Shown here: piece by piece, positions 52,258-64,000 of the stretch
How the letters are laid out: every line of letters starts with the position of its first letter
Position numbering within the stretch: position 1 is the first letter of the stretch
Source of the DNA: Phycomyces blakesleeanus NRRL 1555(-)
Lineage: Eukaryota; Mucoromycota; Mucoromycetes; Mucorales; Phycomycetaceae
Length of the DNA: 64,000 nt
Direction: 5' to 3'
NCBI RefSeq assembly: GCF_001638985.1
Contig: NW_017265145.1
Coordinates: forward strand, 1,054,001 to 1,118,000
Notes under the pieces: model-generated
Seen by the model: the letters and a program-made list of their open reading frames with translations, nothing else
The model's database searches: none
What the model was told of the DNA's origin: nothing
Made by a program: the position numbers and the translations under genes

Positions 52258-53144
52258 TTTGACAAGACAGCGAAGACAAGGATATAAAATTAAACAATAA
52301 AATAAAAATGTATTTCACTGGCTGGACGAGCACTAGAGTCTGCCAACCTTTGCACGTCTTGTATAGAACACGTCACATTCCCAAAGTCTGGGCATAAGGG
52401 AAAAAAAAAGTTTACAGAACAATTAATGAATATCAATCTTTCTTCATCTTATTAATCAATTAAGTGATTAATCGTAAATGCTTTCATTTACTCGAATACT
52501 AAAATATAATAATAAATATATCCGAGAGTTTATATTGATAACATAACTTAACCACAATTCTGGATAACACTCTAAAAATATTTCGCTCAAGCCATCAACA
52601 AAGTAATAAATAAGAATTTATCCTATAGATTATTCTTCCTACACAGAATAATCTAGGATTAATGGTTTGCGTAGGGGATGTGAGCATCCATGTACATTAT
52701 TGAATAAAAGAAAAATACTATTATGAAGGGTCTTTTTGAAAATGCGATTAAAACAAGTCGTAATTGATCGAAAAATGACCTAATTCGTATGAGAAAAGAA
52801 AATCTTGTTGTATAGCTCAATAAAAACAATAATGAAACATATATAAAGCTATAAAAGCAATTCAAGACGTAAAATGCGTGCAAAGATAATTGCCACACAA
52901 CACAACATAAAAACAAGTATCTTTCAAATTACTCAACGTTACAAAATAACGATGCTGTGCCTGACAAAAAAAACAATGATCTTTCTCCATAAATCTCGAT
53001 TTTTCAAAAATCAGGGCATCATAAGCCACACCAAAGCATAAACGAAGTGAACAAATAAACTCATAAACCAAATTAACGATAAAGACATGTTTTTGCTTTT
53101 TTATTCGACCGTAAAGGGACGTTTAATAAGTGCAAGCGAATAGT
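52258..53144. other. 0.9-kb gene-free spacer
   Basis: AT-rich. It contains the IWS1 promoter side and the RPP2 3' UTR. Frames in 52659-53071 look fortuitous. Confidence 0.5.
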
Positions 53145-53617
53145 TTAATCGAAGAGACCGAAGCCCATGTCCTATAAAATTCATAAACCATTAGTTCATG
53201 ACTCAGATAATCTTTTATTTTTTCAAAGCACAAAAATACTTACGTCGTCGGACTCCTCCTTCTCCTCAACAGCCTCCTCAGCGGCGGCCTCCTCGGAAGC
53301 GGCACCAGCAGCGGCACCACCAGCAGCGGCAGCGGCACCACCGGTAGAGACGGAAGCAAGCTTGGAAGAACCCTCAGCAATGACCTGTTGAGAAAATATA
53401 ATCAGCCACCAAATTCTGTAACTGGGACATTCAAGTTTATTCATGTTTTTCTAGTTACCTCAGCGACGGTCTTGCCCTCAAGGGCCTTGAGCAAAGAAGC
53501 GAGACGCTGGGTCTCGGCCTCAACACCGACGGAACCCAAAAGAGTCTTGATGTCCTCAGTGGAAGGCTTGGTGTTGCCACCGGCGACGAGGAGGAGGTAA
53601 GCTGCGAGATGCTTCAT
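53145..53617 (-). CDS. RPP2: 60S acidic ribosomal stalk protein P2
   Basis: Forms P1/P2 dimers on P0 in the ribosomal stalk that recruits elongation factors. Exons: 53459-53617, 53244-53384, 53145-53171 (327 nt, 108 aa, normal size). The N-terminus [19 protein letters not shown] and [20 protein letters not shown] is the P2-type dimerisation domain. An Ala/Gly hinge and an acidic Glu run lead to the invariant [11 protein letters not shown] end. Codon use is strongly biased to C-ending codons compared with neighbouring genes, as expected for high expression. Confidence 0.97.
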
Positions 53618-54349
53618 TCTAAATCAGATGTACAAAAAGAGAGGGCGAGCCTTGGTATCGAGTGAAAAAAATTTATTTATTTCTTCTGGATTTTTGGCCG
53701 CCACAAAATTTTCAGCTCTACGTCACCCGTGACCTTCTGCTAGACATCAAGTGGGCAATAAAGACAAGTCACTCATCTTTAACTAGAAATACAAGGTCCG
53801 CGCACAATTGCACATTGTAATGCTCTATTATACATCGTTAACACACTTTTACATTTTGCTTTTTTTTGTAAAACTGGCTAAATTCCTTAACACTATCAAA
53901 GATAACTGAATATTACGCTGGTTTCTTTTGCAGTAAATATTTGATGTACCTGGCTCAATTGCTGAAAATTAACCTCATGGGAGACTAAATTTATTTGCAT
54001 CCGATGAAGAGTATAATATACTTTTTGAACGTTCAGAAATATCACCGTCAACATTTGGTAGAAATTGCGCTTATAATCAAAACGTGGACGAGAAAACCCA
54101 TTGTTAAAAGGATGATTTGCAAAACCTCACGTCAAATCAATAGTAGCCACTATATAGCTTAATCAAAGCCTATAATATCTAATATATATGTATGTATATA
54201 TATATATGTTTCTTACCCTCGTACGTAGTATAAGTGTTAAGAAAAAGAAGAAGAGGAAAAAACAGTAGGAGGTTGTTCTAATGAGCTACAAACCAAACTT
54301 ATTGCTTTACAAAAAGAATGGATTCGCCAGTTTCTGAAGCCAGTCTTCT
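53618..54349. other. Spacer upstream of RPP2
   Basis: Promoter side of RPP2 followed by AT-rich sequence with a (TA)n/(TGTA)n run at about 54180-54210. No gene. Confidence 0.5.
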
Positions 54350-54770
54350 GAATAGCGTATGTGAATATATCCCTACAAAAGTACAAGATGGAAACTCGGT
54401 TATTACTTGGGTGTACCTGGTCAGGAGACATTGAACTACTTATTATTATTTTTCGAATGGGGAAATGTAATAACATTAGTATGTGGACGTTCTTTAAAGT
54501 CATTATTTGTTATTTTTACCAAAATCAGCCGGCCTTTTGCTTTTTTTTTAAAAAAAAAAAGATAGGAACATGTTCCAAGAAGAAAATTTACGTAGCCATG
54601 GAAAAATAATACAAGATTAATCATGGCTTACATATTACGGAGCATCCAGCATATAGTCCTGAATTGAGCTTGATAAGAGAATATTTGGAGCTTAGACGGC
54701 TGTATATACTCATAACATCGCCAACTAACCGCGCTATAGGAATTAAGAGGAAGAACTATAACTGTAATTT
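54350..54770 (+). pseudogene. Degraded Tc1/mariner-type transposase fragment
   Basis: Broken pieces in several frames resemble the C-terminal half of a Tc1/mariner DDE transposase. A stretch near 54385-54445 reads LLLGCTWSGD (compare the family's WGC-xxWSG element). About 54615-54700 reads HITEHPAYSPELSLIREYLEL (20-residue core, compare PAYSPDLNPIE..W around the third acidic residue). Stops, frame changes and an intervening poly-T/poly-A run show it is dead. I could not delimit terminal inverted repeats or TA target duplication. The call is by motif memory only. Confidence 0.5.
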
Positions 54771-55421
54771 TTATTAAAAGTACTTTTTAACTGTGAAAAA
54801 GCACTTTACGGCACTTGACAAAAATAAATATCAGTATATCCCTTATTAAGCTTTTTCCACTTTTTTTTTCTACTGAATATTTTATTATTCATAACCAAAC
54901 TGTGTTTTTAATCCTATATAATATATTTGGCTCTTAATATATATATACATTTGAAAATAGTATATACTACTTTTTCTTGGATGCTAAAATGTACAATCAT
55001 TGTTTTCAGGTTTGTAGCTTGTTTAAGCGACAATTTCTAATTGTATTTTTCAGATAAAGAGTACCTGTTCTTTTGCTTCAATTTTTATTCAAAGAAATAT
55101 ACACCATATACAAAGAATACATTGATTTACTTACAACATTATTGTCTTTAAAAATAATTAAATACTTACCCACTGTTCATCTATATCATCAAAATCAGTT
55201 TCAAGGTTAATAAAAGTCCATTTAAAAAATGATTGACAATGGTAGAGTAATAAAGTGCACTGATATGTAATTATAAAGACATCTTGTTTATCTATCGCCA
55301 CATTATTATTTTTAGTGAAATAACTAAAGAAGATATTTTGGAAATTAAACGCACTTCTTATCTGCAAGTTCAACTTTACATTTAGATATTCTTATCAAGT
55401 TCATATCCGCAATATTTTAAA
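54771..55421. other. Spacer upstream of the secreted-protein pair
   Basis: AT-rich; no gene is visible. It is the probable promoter of the downstream secreted protein. Confidence 0.5.
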
Positions 55422-56190
55422 ATGAAAATATACTTTTTATTCATTGGACTGCTGCTTGGCTTCGAAACTGTTTTTGCTATATATAACAATAGAGAGGAAT
55501 TTCCGGACATAGATAAATCTTATATTCCATTGAGATATGCTTATGATGATGTTATACAGCCAGCTGATATGAATACCCTTAGCCGTATTCCTCTTGATGA
55601 AAATACAACGGCAGTCTTTCGGTTTACCCAAAGAGGAGAAAGTGTTACATATAATCTATATCTCGAGGGGTACCATGCAAAAAGTTTGTGTATATCATGG
55701 ATAGTTGGAGTTAGCTACGTCGATAGTTCCGACCCTGCAAAGTGTTTGTACAAGCCCACCAGTAAATGCATGGATTCTGTTGAATCAGGAAAATGTGTGT
55801 ACGGAACAAAGGATCTTGGAGACTGCCACTCTGGAGACGGCATAGAAGGTAATAAAGCATAATTTATTTAAAGTAAATATGTTCTCATTTTAATTCCTCT
55901 CAGGAACTGCTGTACATAAATCTACAAATGCAACATCAATGTTGGTAAAATCTGGAAATAGCACTCTGCTCAGTTTGATTGATGACTATGACAGCAGTAT
56001 CTCCAAGCGATCCATCATGGTAAATTACTTTTTTTACGGCCAAAAGGCTCCAAAACGTGCATGTGGGGTCCTTCTACTCGGCGCAGTCAAAGAAGAAACG
56101 TATACTCCTTTGAACAGCGGTATTCGAGTAGCACCCGTATATATTACCGGCGTTGCATTTTTATTAGCTTATTTAATCCTCCTATGCTAA
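55422..56190 (+). CDS. Secreted, probably GPI-anchored protein with degenerate Cu/Zn-SOD-like fold (copy 1)
   Basis: Exons 55422-55848 and 55904-56190 (714 nt, 237 aa). Signal peptide MKIYFLFIGLLLGFETVFA; C-terminal hydrophobic tail (VYITGVAFLLAYLILLC) after small residues, as for a GPI signal. The middle has six cysteines and AVFRFTQRGESVTYNLYLEGY, with LIDDYDSSISKRSIMVNYF and RACGVLLLGAV near the end. The order of strands, cysteines and the DDY…S…RSIMV/CG elements recalls fungal cell-surface Cu-SODs. However, the HxH metal ligands are absent (ISWIVGV instead). The SOD relation is an inference; secretion is well supported. Its paralogue lies 1.5 kb downstream with the intron at the same place. 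Confidence 0.7.
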
Positions 56191-57652
56191 GTATTTTTAT
56201 GTGTTATCTCTCAAATTCAGCCATGAATCAATAAATACTTTATCTTTTATTCTGGTAAAATTATGAAGACTGGGTTATTTATATTCTCTCTCTCATCTGT
56301 AATTTTCACTAAACTTGATAAATAGCAGATATTATTCAGAGTCTTTCAAAAAATGACTATATTTTTTGTTTCCATTTTTAAGGCACCGTTTAATTATGAA
56401 TATTTTACCGTATACCACTATGGTTGTTAATAATTCTGTTCGTCATCTTACGAAGGAAACTAATAAGGAATAAGCCTTATAAGTATGGTCGTTTAGTATA
56501 AATTTTTTTCTGTAATTAAAGTCCTTACTCTAAAGAATTGTCGAGAGAATTGACAAATATATCTATTAGGGATTAAATAAAATACTATGTAAAGTAATTT
56601 CATTTTCAATTATCCCGTAATTCCCTCGTGCACTGGCGAACATTAGAATGAAAAAGTTAACCCCAATATGAAACTGACAATGCTATTTTGTTGAATCAGA
56701 ACAAGACGTTATTTACTGCCAATAATATATAGTTTCAATATCATATTTATGATATTAAAGAGTTTTTCTTTGATTATGAATACAATATAATTTGGTGTAT
56801 TCACAAAGTCTTTATTACCGCTATTGAGATAGTTATATGTTATATAGGTACACAATCATTTACTTCAATATAAACATTTATATTAATGCATTTTCATTAA
56901 AATATTAATTAAAATAACTATGAGATTAGCTGTCTTGATGTCTGTTTAGCTTTATTTTTTTTTGGCAAACCAAAGACCTCAGATCAACTAGAGTTTATGA
57001 TAGAGAATGTTTATTTGAAGCTATAAACCAAGTTTTAATGCTAATAATGAAAAGCTCTTTCTGAATTGAATGATCTTAAGATGATTGTACCAAGAGTTTA
57101 TATAGTATAAGTATTAGATAAGAATCAGTAAATTTAGATAGCGTATTGTTCATATTGAACAAGGCAGGCGTATAAATGAAATTTTGTAGAATAATTCGTT
57201 TTATACTGATGTTATAATATAGGAAATCTACTCAATTCGATTTGATCTGATTATGCGCAATCAAAAAGAGTTAATGAAGTAAACTGGTGTGGTAATAAGT
57301 TAGGCTATACTCTTGAAATATATAAATATTAATATATACAGTATACGTATAGTAATTTCTGGCTCTAAAAGTACATTATTTACCTTGTATAAAAACAAAG
57401 GCTTTACCTATAAAGTATGTAGTCAAAAGGAATAAATTCATCTTCAGGGCCCATATTAAATGTGTCTTTGAGCACTCAACCTACTGTAGGTTGTCTAAAT
57501 GGCACTTATATAGTGTTGTCTCATCCTAGAAATCTGGCCATAGACCATAGGATTAAAAATGAGGTTTAATAAATAAGATACAATAAGACTTGTATAAAAG
57601 AATTATGGCGCAAGAGAATTCGTATACATCTTCAATCTCTAATACAGTCCTC
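56191..57652. other. 1.46-kb spacer between the tandem paralogues
   Basis: Very AT-rich. TATAAAA occurs at 57593-57599, about 55 nt before the chosen start of the second copy. No other gene is seen. Confidence 0.5.
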
Positions 57653-58423
57653 ATGAAACAAATCGCATTGCTCCTTACTTTACTAATAATTGTGCAAGGA
57701 ATTTTTGCTTCATCGTATAAACGTTGGGTTGCACCAACTCTTGGTGATCCTTATATTCCACAGGGTGCTCTATCAGGATACGGCACAGGGATCCCAGTTG
57801 AAAATTTAACAGCCCTTGCCCGTGTTCCACTCGGAGGAAATACAACAGCAGTATTTATATTCAAGCTAACTGGAGATACAATATTCTACGACCTTTATCT
57901 CGAGGGGTTTAGTTCAAAGAGTGACTGTATTTCGTGGACAGTTGGGATAAACCATGTTATGAGTTACACACCTGGTAAATGCTATTACAGTTATAATATA
58001 TTATGTATCACTCCAGCAAATCAAAAAACATGTATATTTAATATACGTGAACCAGCAGAATGCCGTGCTTCTCTTGGAGTATCTGGTAAGAACATTTAGA
58101 GTCTATAAATTAATATATACTTACTTTTATATCAAGGTATTTACATAAACGAGACTGTAAGTCAAAATAGGACTTTAATAGCCTCAGGTAGTAGTACTAC
58201 AGCTAGTCTGGCGGTTGGTAATAAGTATACCATTGAGAAACGCTTTATGTTGGTTTCATATTCTTTTGATGATCAGGTTGTTCCGGAATACTTTTGTGCG
58301 AATATTGAGCTCGGTACAGGCACAATAGATAATTTTATTACTAGTGGAACTACTGTTCCTTTTAAAAGTATATCTAGCATTAGCTTTACGTTTGTTCTTG
58401 TCTTTATTATTTTATATTACTGA
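57653..58423 (+). CDS. Secreted, probably GPI-anchored protein with degenerate Cu/Zn-SOD-like fold (copy 2)
   Basis: Exons 57653-58085 and 58137-58423 (720 nt, 239 aa). I chose Met at 57653 because it begins a signal peptide (MKQIALLLTLLIIVQGIFAS) aligned with copy 1; the in-frame Met at 57605 would add 16 residues before it. It shares TTAVFIFKLTGDTIFYDLYLEG, DCISWTVGI and C-terminal FCANIELG with copy 1, and the single intron in the same phase-1 position. The tail FTFVLVFIILYY suits a GPI signal. Identity with copy 1 is moderate, so the duplication is old. As in copy 1, no metal-binding histidines are visible. Confidence 0.7.
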
Positions 58424-58501
58424 TTTTTATTAAAAAGGAAATTAAATAATGAGATCTGGAATTTTCGTTGCTACACCCGAACTTGCTTTAACATAAAGTT
58501 C

Positions 58502-61500
58502 TTATTGCAAGCGCGGAACAATAGTTTTGCTGTAATCATTCACGACTGTTCTCAAAACTTGTCTAAAGAATCCCATTTCTGCCGGTACTTCATTATAGAT
58601 AGAGAACGATTCTAATTTATCCATAGGTGCCAAGTCCAATGTGGCATAATTCTCATTTATTATATCTATAAAATAATACATTAGAGACATACAAGACCCA
58701 GCTTTATTACAGCTTACTCATGACTTGGTTTGGTGTGAGAGACTTCACATGGTGAGAAGTTTGCCATTCTTCCAGTGCTGGATTGAAATGATTACAGATC
58801 AAGCGAATATTCCCAAAATCTGAATATGAAACAGCATTTGATCTTCCATTACTATCTCCACGATTTTTTGTGGGTGACCCTCGGTTGACTATAAGAAGAG
58901 AACGATATATAAACTTGTTTTTTTTTCATATACGTCCAGTATACTGCGAATAGCTTTACCTGATTGAGAAAGAGCATTGAAATCATCTGTAGCACGAATG
59001 ATTTCGTAGAACAAGGTATCATAACTCTTAGTATCCGCTATAAAGGTCTCGCCGTGTGTTATATACAAGTTAATGATACAGATAAACTATTTTTTTAAAA
59101 AAAAATTAGACATTCAAGGAATATTTTCCGGGGGATAGGGGTTACCAGTGAAAGGAAGGGACCAAAGTCTTCGCGTTCTCTCAGCTCTTCAAGATGAGCA
59201 ACAATAAAATGTAACATGGAAGTCAAGACAGGCCATAGTAGCATCCAATGGTATTCTAACGTACAATTACCCACAAAGTTAATATTCGTTAGATTAATAT
59301 ATGCTATAGAATCCATTTACCAAGTCTCATTTTATGCTTGCGAAGATAGCAAAGAACGCGATGCATGACTGAGAATGACACTCTACAACAATTTATGCGT
59401 GAATAATGTATACATTGTAAATATCTACACTCTTACTTATAAGTAGACATGTCCAACTTCTTGCGCATATTATGTTTAATGTACAATAGCAAGCTATCTA
59501 ATACAATAACAAAGAATAAACGTGGATTTTTGATTCGTGGTAAAGGTGGAGGTCGCTTTTAACACAAAAATTTTAGAGTTGGCATCATTTAAATATATAA
59601 AGTTTACCTGGCGACATAGACGTATTTGCATGATTGCAGTCTCGTTTCTCATAGAATTGAGAAATGTATCTTCCTCAGACAGACGTAACAACACCAAGAG
59701 AATTAGTCTGGTGTACAGAAAGGAACGTGGATTACGATTGTGCTGGAATAAATAAGTACTAAATGACAAAATTGAACCAACTAATGTGGGTTCGGCTGGA
59801 CTGCTCTTACTGACACTAGCACGGGCTAGTATAACAATAAAGTGTGGGTTGTGACAAACAAGTTCATACAATATCAACAAAAATGCTGATTCAGAAGAAG
59901 GTCTTTTTTAAATAAATAAATAAATAAATAAATAAACCCCCAGAGTGCATAATGGTCACTAAATATTCTTCATGCGTTATCCAAAAAGGAAGGAAGAAAA
60001 GAAAAACGTACAAGTCTTCAAGGGACGCAGGAAGGTCTATATCTGGAGGAAGGGTGTGTGTCGGAGAGAACCACCGAGTCATAAAGGTCACCATAGCTTT
60101 TGGCACAGTTTCTTCATCGTCTTTAAGGGTCTCGTATTTTCTACGAACTGTAATAAATAAATAGTCCCTTTACATTTTGACTTCATACTTCTGCATCATA
60201 TTTAACATATCTTGCAATATGTTCATCATTGTCTAGAGACTGTGTTAGAATACTTTTTAAATCATGTGTATATAAAGCTAAGAACATTTACTTCAAGTAC
60301 ATGCGTGTCTTTGCAGGTATGAAGTTGGTCGAGATATTCATTTCGAATCTCATACTTATTGTAATTAGACAATAAACTCCAAATCATCATTGCGTCTTGT
60401 TGCTGCATAGGGTTTGCTTGAAGATCTCTAATTATCTATAAATATTGTTATTAATTAAACTTATATATCATTCTGAGCTTTTCTATTTCTATTCAAAAGG
60501 CATTCTTTACCTCCATCAATGTAGAGACAATTGAATGATGCATGAAATATCTAATATGTTTTTATTATAATCATATTTGTCAGCTTTTTTTGGGTATTTT
60601 TTTTTATTTGTTATTCATTCTATAATCTACCCATTTAAATTGCTTTGGTTGACATGATCATTTCCTGACACAATCACCAGTGTAAGTACCAGGGCCCATG
60701 AGCGTGTTGAAGGCTGTAATAAGAGTCTTTGAATTCGTTGAATTAAAGCACCAAATACAGCGTCAGCCTTATCGAGTCGAGTAAGGAGATGAATGATGTT
60801 AAAGTAGCTGAGTCGTTTCTTAGCAAATAATGCCCTGAAAAGACATGCCAAAATTTGCATTGCGTGCAATTGTCGCATTTTTTCACTTGTACTTTGTTCA
60901 TGGTCCATGTGATCAACACAAGCCTCGAACAATAACGTAAGATTTACATTACAAGCAAGTAATGCCTCTGCAGACATGGTCTCGATGATATTTGCTATAC
61001 AATCTGCATTGACGTCGAGTAGAAGATAAACATCCCAGAATCCAGATGGATCTTCCGTGTAAGCATGTTCTCTCTTGGCAAAATAGATGCAATGAGAGGA
61101 TGATAAAAAGACGAACGAGAAGAGGGGATAATAAAATATATTTCTTTTCCTTTCACCTCTTTTCTTTTCTACTTTACTTGGAACAATCTTTGGGTGAGCT
61201 CGACAAACTTCTCTTTGAGCGGTTTTGTACGCTGCATATCAGGGCAAACAAGTGCTCTTTATTTAGGAAAGAGAAAGAGATGGGTGTGTATATGTTTTAA
61301 AGGGCGATGTAGAATACCAGCTAGTTTCCCTTCCACTACTTGTTGCGCCTTTTTTTTTGCGGGACCAATGGTGTATTTATTTATTAGTTAAAATATAAGA
61401 TTATGCTTTATATGGTGGGTTTACTAGAGATGTGGTACTATGATACACTGTAGGTAAGTATTTCTCCTCTTTAACCACCACACTTAAATTCTTACCTTTG

Positions 61501-64000
61501 TGCATTAGGTACAATGTTGAGTTCTGTTAGGAGAAGTCTCATGTCTTTACGAGAATCCTTTCCGGATCGAATTACTGGAATAGCTGTAGGTACGCTTTGG
61601 ATAGAGTCAGTGTCGCGTTCATTCTCATTGGCCTGTAGTTGAGCAACTAATAATAAAAAGGGGGAGACGGAGGGAGTTAATGTTGGTTTGTACCAAAATG
61701 AACATCTTATTCATCCTTGAGCCAAATTTACCAAGAACCTCCTTTAGATTTTCTACTTTAATAGACTGCTTCTCTTCAGGTTCAATTGCCTTTAAAATAT
61801 ACGTATAAATACTTTGGTCAGCAACATATATGTACATATATAGGAGTGATAGTCCTTACATCTCGACAAGGGCTTTCCCAAGGTTTCTCTAGCTTTGGTT
61901 TAATTTCTTCAAAGTCTTTTGGAACGCTGATCCGGAAGACAGGCTCGTGGGGCACTGCGGAGAACAATAGATGAGTGAATTGAAAAATCTCATAATCAAA
62001 TTCTTACTTAATGCTTCAGATCCCCACACCGCATGGAGCTTTTTCTCCAGATCTAAACCATGTGTATCTTCTTTATCTCTCAGTCGTCCATCAGTTGAGA
62101 TAAGCTCAACAACTTTAGGTCGGTCTATGAAATGACTGACAGGAGTCTTGTTTTTCAGCTCAACTTCATCAAATTCTACTACACTTTTTTCTTCTGGTGC
62201 TTCAATCCACACTACAGTTGTATATTCCTTTTCAACCATACGCTCTTGGCGAATAGCATCCATACAGGTAACCAGACCTGGAATCCCATGGAACACACCG
62301 ACCATACATAGATATTCCACCAGCACTGCTGCAATGGTTCTCTGCAGATGAGGCGTCTTGATCTTTTTCTCCTGTACATATTTTTGTAATTCAAACACAA
62401 ATGGTATGGATTGGATGGTTCCTCCAACTCCAAAACGACGAGTTATGGTACATAGCAAGCGGTACATGGCCACAGTGTCTGAAGGAGTAAGATTTGTCAA
62501 AAGAGACCATTCCAATAATGCTTTGTGCAGATTGTGGATAAAGATGGTGTCCTGTTGAGCTCTCAATGAATAGTCTGGGAATACTTCTTTTGAGTCATTT
62601 TTGGCTAGGTTTGTGGACAAGAAACGAGTCATTGTGTTTGCAAATGCCAAACGTGTACTTGAAATCTTGTCTGAAAAGAGACCAAGGGCAGGCATCCATG
62701 TATCGAGCGAGACTTCGTCTGTGCTCTTGCACAATAATCTGTCTAGACAAACAAGAGCTACTCGTCGATAGGTTTCTAAGGGCATTTCGTTGATGGTGTC
62801 TAGAGTGGTGCTAACTCTTAGCTTTGAGATAATATACCCAATCATGTCTTTTTGTTGGTTTTGGTAGTAAGTGTGAGAAGCCAAACCGCCAATGCAATGT
62901 ACAAGACTACGATGGATTGTAAATTCATAAATTCCCTGCGTATCCGTCTTTTCGGGCTTATGCTCACGGAATCCATGGGATCGGATGGATTGAATAAGAA
63001 CACCAAAGATAGCATTGAGAACTTCTAGTACCGAAATTCCTACTAATCCAATTGGATCACCTAAAACAACATCCAAGATTGCTGCCAGTGATGCGTCTTT
63101 GTATCTTGCTGCCTTTGGAGTTTCCAGCTGCTGAAGCACTTCGGACACTAAAAGGTAACGGTGTTGTGGCTAATAAAATGATGTGAGATTACCATTATTC
63201 CGTGGAATTATTTTCGAAGTTGAGATTTACCTGTAAAGAATTAAGTATGAACTCCATTAAAGATACTGCAAATTGGCGGGGCCACCACATGTCATTCCCA
63301 TCCAAAAATCTATGTTATTAAATCATTGATTAAAAAATGTATAATCCAATCAAAGTTCGCTAGAAATATTGCTGACCGGAATACTGGTGCAAGGGAAAGT
63401 CGTATTGCTGGTCCATTCGGTTTGTTGTAGAACATTGAAAGAGTCTGTGCAGCGAGACGTTCGACAATAAATTGGTTTAACTCTATGTCTTTTGCTGACC
63501 GGCGAATGTCAATTGAACCTTCTACTTGTACAAGATCTTTGATGGGCTCGGCTGAGGTTGAAAGACAGGTAAGGAGTGGCGGGATAATAAGATCGAGTTG
63601 GACGTTCATATCAGAAACATGTAGTGCATTGGATGTCACACAAGCCTGAAGAGCACGATATCCAGTGTATCGCATTCTGTAGGTAATGATTGTTATTACT
63701 TATAAGCCACACCATCATCAGCTGGTTTGACTAAACCTACCTTAATACCACGGAATCGTCTGCGTTTGTATAATTGCAAAAGGCAGCAAACTTGCCTATG
63801 AGAGCTTCAAAATCGGTAGTGAAATCCTGGTCTACACCAAGGGTTGTTCCATCATGATAATCACAAAACACAATAAACTAGTTTTAAAAAAAAATACATC
63901 AAAGAGAACAATTGGCCTAGTTTAGACTACATAAGCTTTGGAATTCAGTAATGGTATTACCGTTTCACACGTGAGGTCGATGAGGTCGATATCTCGCGTA
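58502..64000 (-). CDS. EFR3: EFR3-like plasma-membrane scaffold, 5' end outside window
   Basis: EFR3 recruits phosphatidylinositol 4-kinase (Stt4/PI4KA) to the plasma membrane. At least 21 exons, from 63961-64000 to 58502-58665; the largest is 62008-63169. Others: 63741-63877, 63377-63676, 63231-63309, 61860-61954, 61732-61789, 61496-61646, 61178-61256, 60631-61073, 60511-60550, 60292-60435, 60189-60239, 60012-60147, 59608-59902, 59437-59555, 59321-59382, 59112-59255, 58960-59037, 58718-58888. About 1315 codons are in the window. The product is helical ARM/HEAT-like (RYTGYRALQACVTSNALHV, KFVELTQRLFQREHAY). The junction 60147/60189 does not keep frame with canonical splice sites. The family call rests on overall resemblance, without a short diagnostic motif. 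Confidence 0.68.
59911..59936. repeat. (AAAT)n microsatellite in an EFR3 intron
   Basis: Six or more AAAT/TAAA units lie in the intron between exons 59608-59902 and 60012-60147. Confidence 0.8.

Noticed and set aside
59256..59320. A 17-nt intron in the EFR3-like gene
   Set aside because: A longer intron ending at GTTAG (59256-59320) with a CTAAC branch site fits the frame equally well and is of normal size.

Overview
This looks like nuclear DNA from an early-diverging fungus, most likely a Mucoromycota (Mucor/Rhizopus/Phycomyces-like) genome. The placement is an inference. It rests on AT-rich spacers with microsatellites, genes cut by many short introns (mostly about 50-90 nt, GT-AG, often with a CTAAC or CTGAC branch site), and the gene set itself: a fungal-type Vps10 receptor, BRCA2, a DNMT2 tRNA methyltransferase, a long-tailed 7TM receptor and a zygomycete-style SAM methyltransferase. 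I rebuilt splicing by hand. For almost every named gene the exon lengths add up to an intact reading frame; exceptions are stated in the entries. No tRNA, CRISPR, bacterial operon or complete transposon was recognised.

Left third (1-22.1 kb): VPS10 sorting receptor (+), then LSM5, an AVT3/SLC36-like amino-acid transporter, a ZnT5/7-Msc2-like zinc transporter, the methionine-salvage enolase-phosphatase UTR4, a putatively myristoylated SAM methyltransferase, a 3.1-kb gene-poor stretch, and a mitochondrial carrier, all on the minus strand. Several are membrane or trafficking functions (Golgi-vacuole receptor, vacuolar transporter, secretory-pathway zinc transporter).

Middle (22.3-39.7 kb): a ZCCHC8-like zinc-knuckle/PSP RNA-surveillance protein (+), a 1012-residue GPCR-like protein (-), DNMT2 (+), a doubtful small gene, an Ima1/Samp1 inner-nuclear-membrane protein (+) and a BRCA2 homologue with three BRC repeats (+). 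Four of these six act in the nucleus, but nothing shows co-regulation.

Right part (40.1-64 kb): glutaryl-CoA dehydrogenase, a casein-kinase-I-type kinase with a C-terminal Cys-Cys, a coiled-coil protein, an uncharacterised small gene (+), PXR1/PINX1, IWS1/SPN1 and ribosomal stalk protein P2. These are followed by a degraded Tc1/mariner transposase, two tandem secreted proteins with a GPI-like tail that resemble a Cu/Zn-SOD fold without metal ligands, and a 21-exon EFR3-like gene that runs off the right end.

The most unusual signals are a triplicated Vps10 ectodomain, a multi-BRC fungal BRCA2, at least five GC-AG introns in four genes, a 30-nt intron and a 19-nt exon in one methyltransferase gene, and the ligand-less SOD-like pair. 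I found nothing that amounts to a clearly new multi-gene system.
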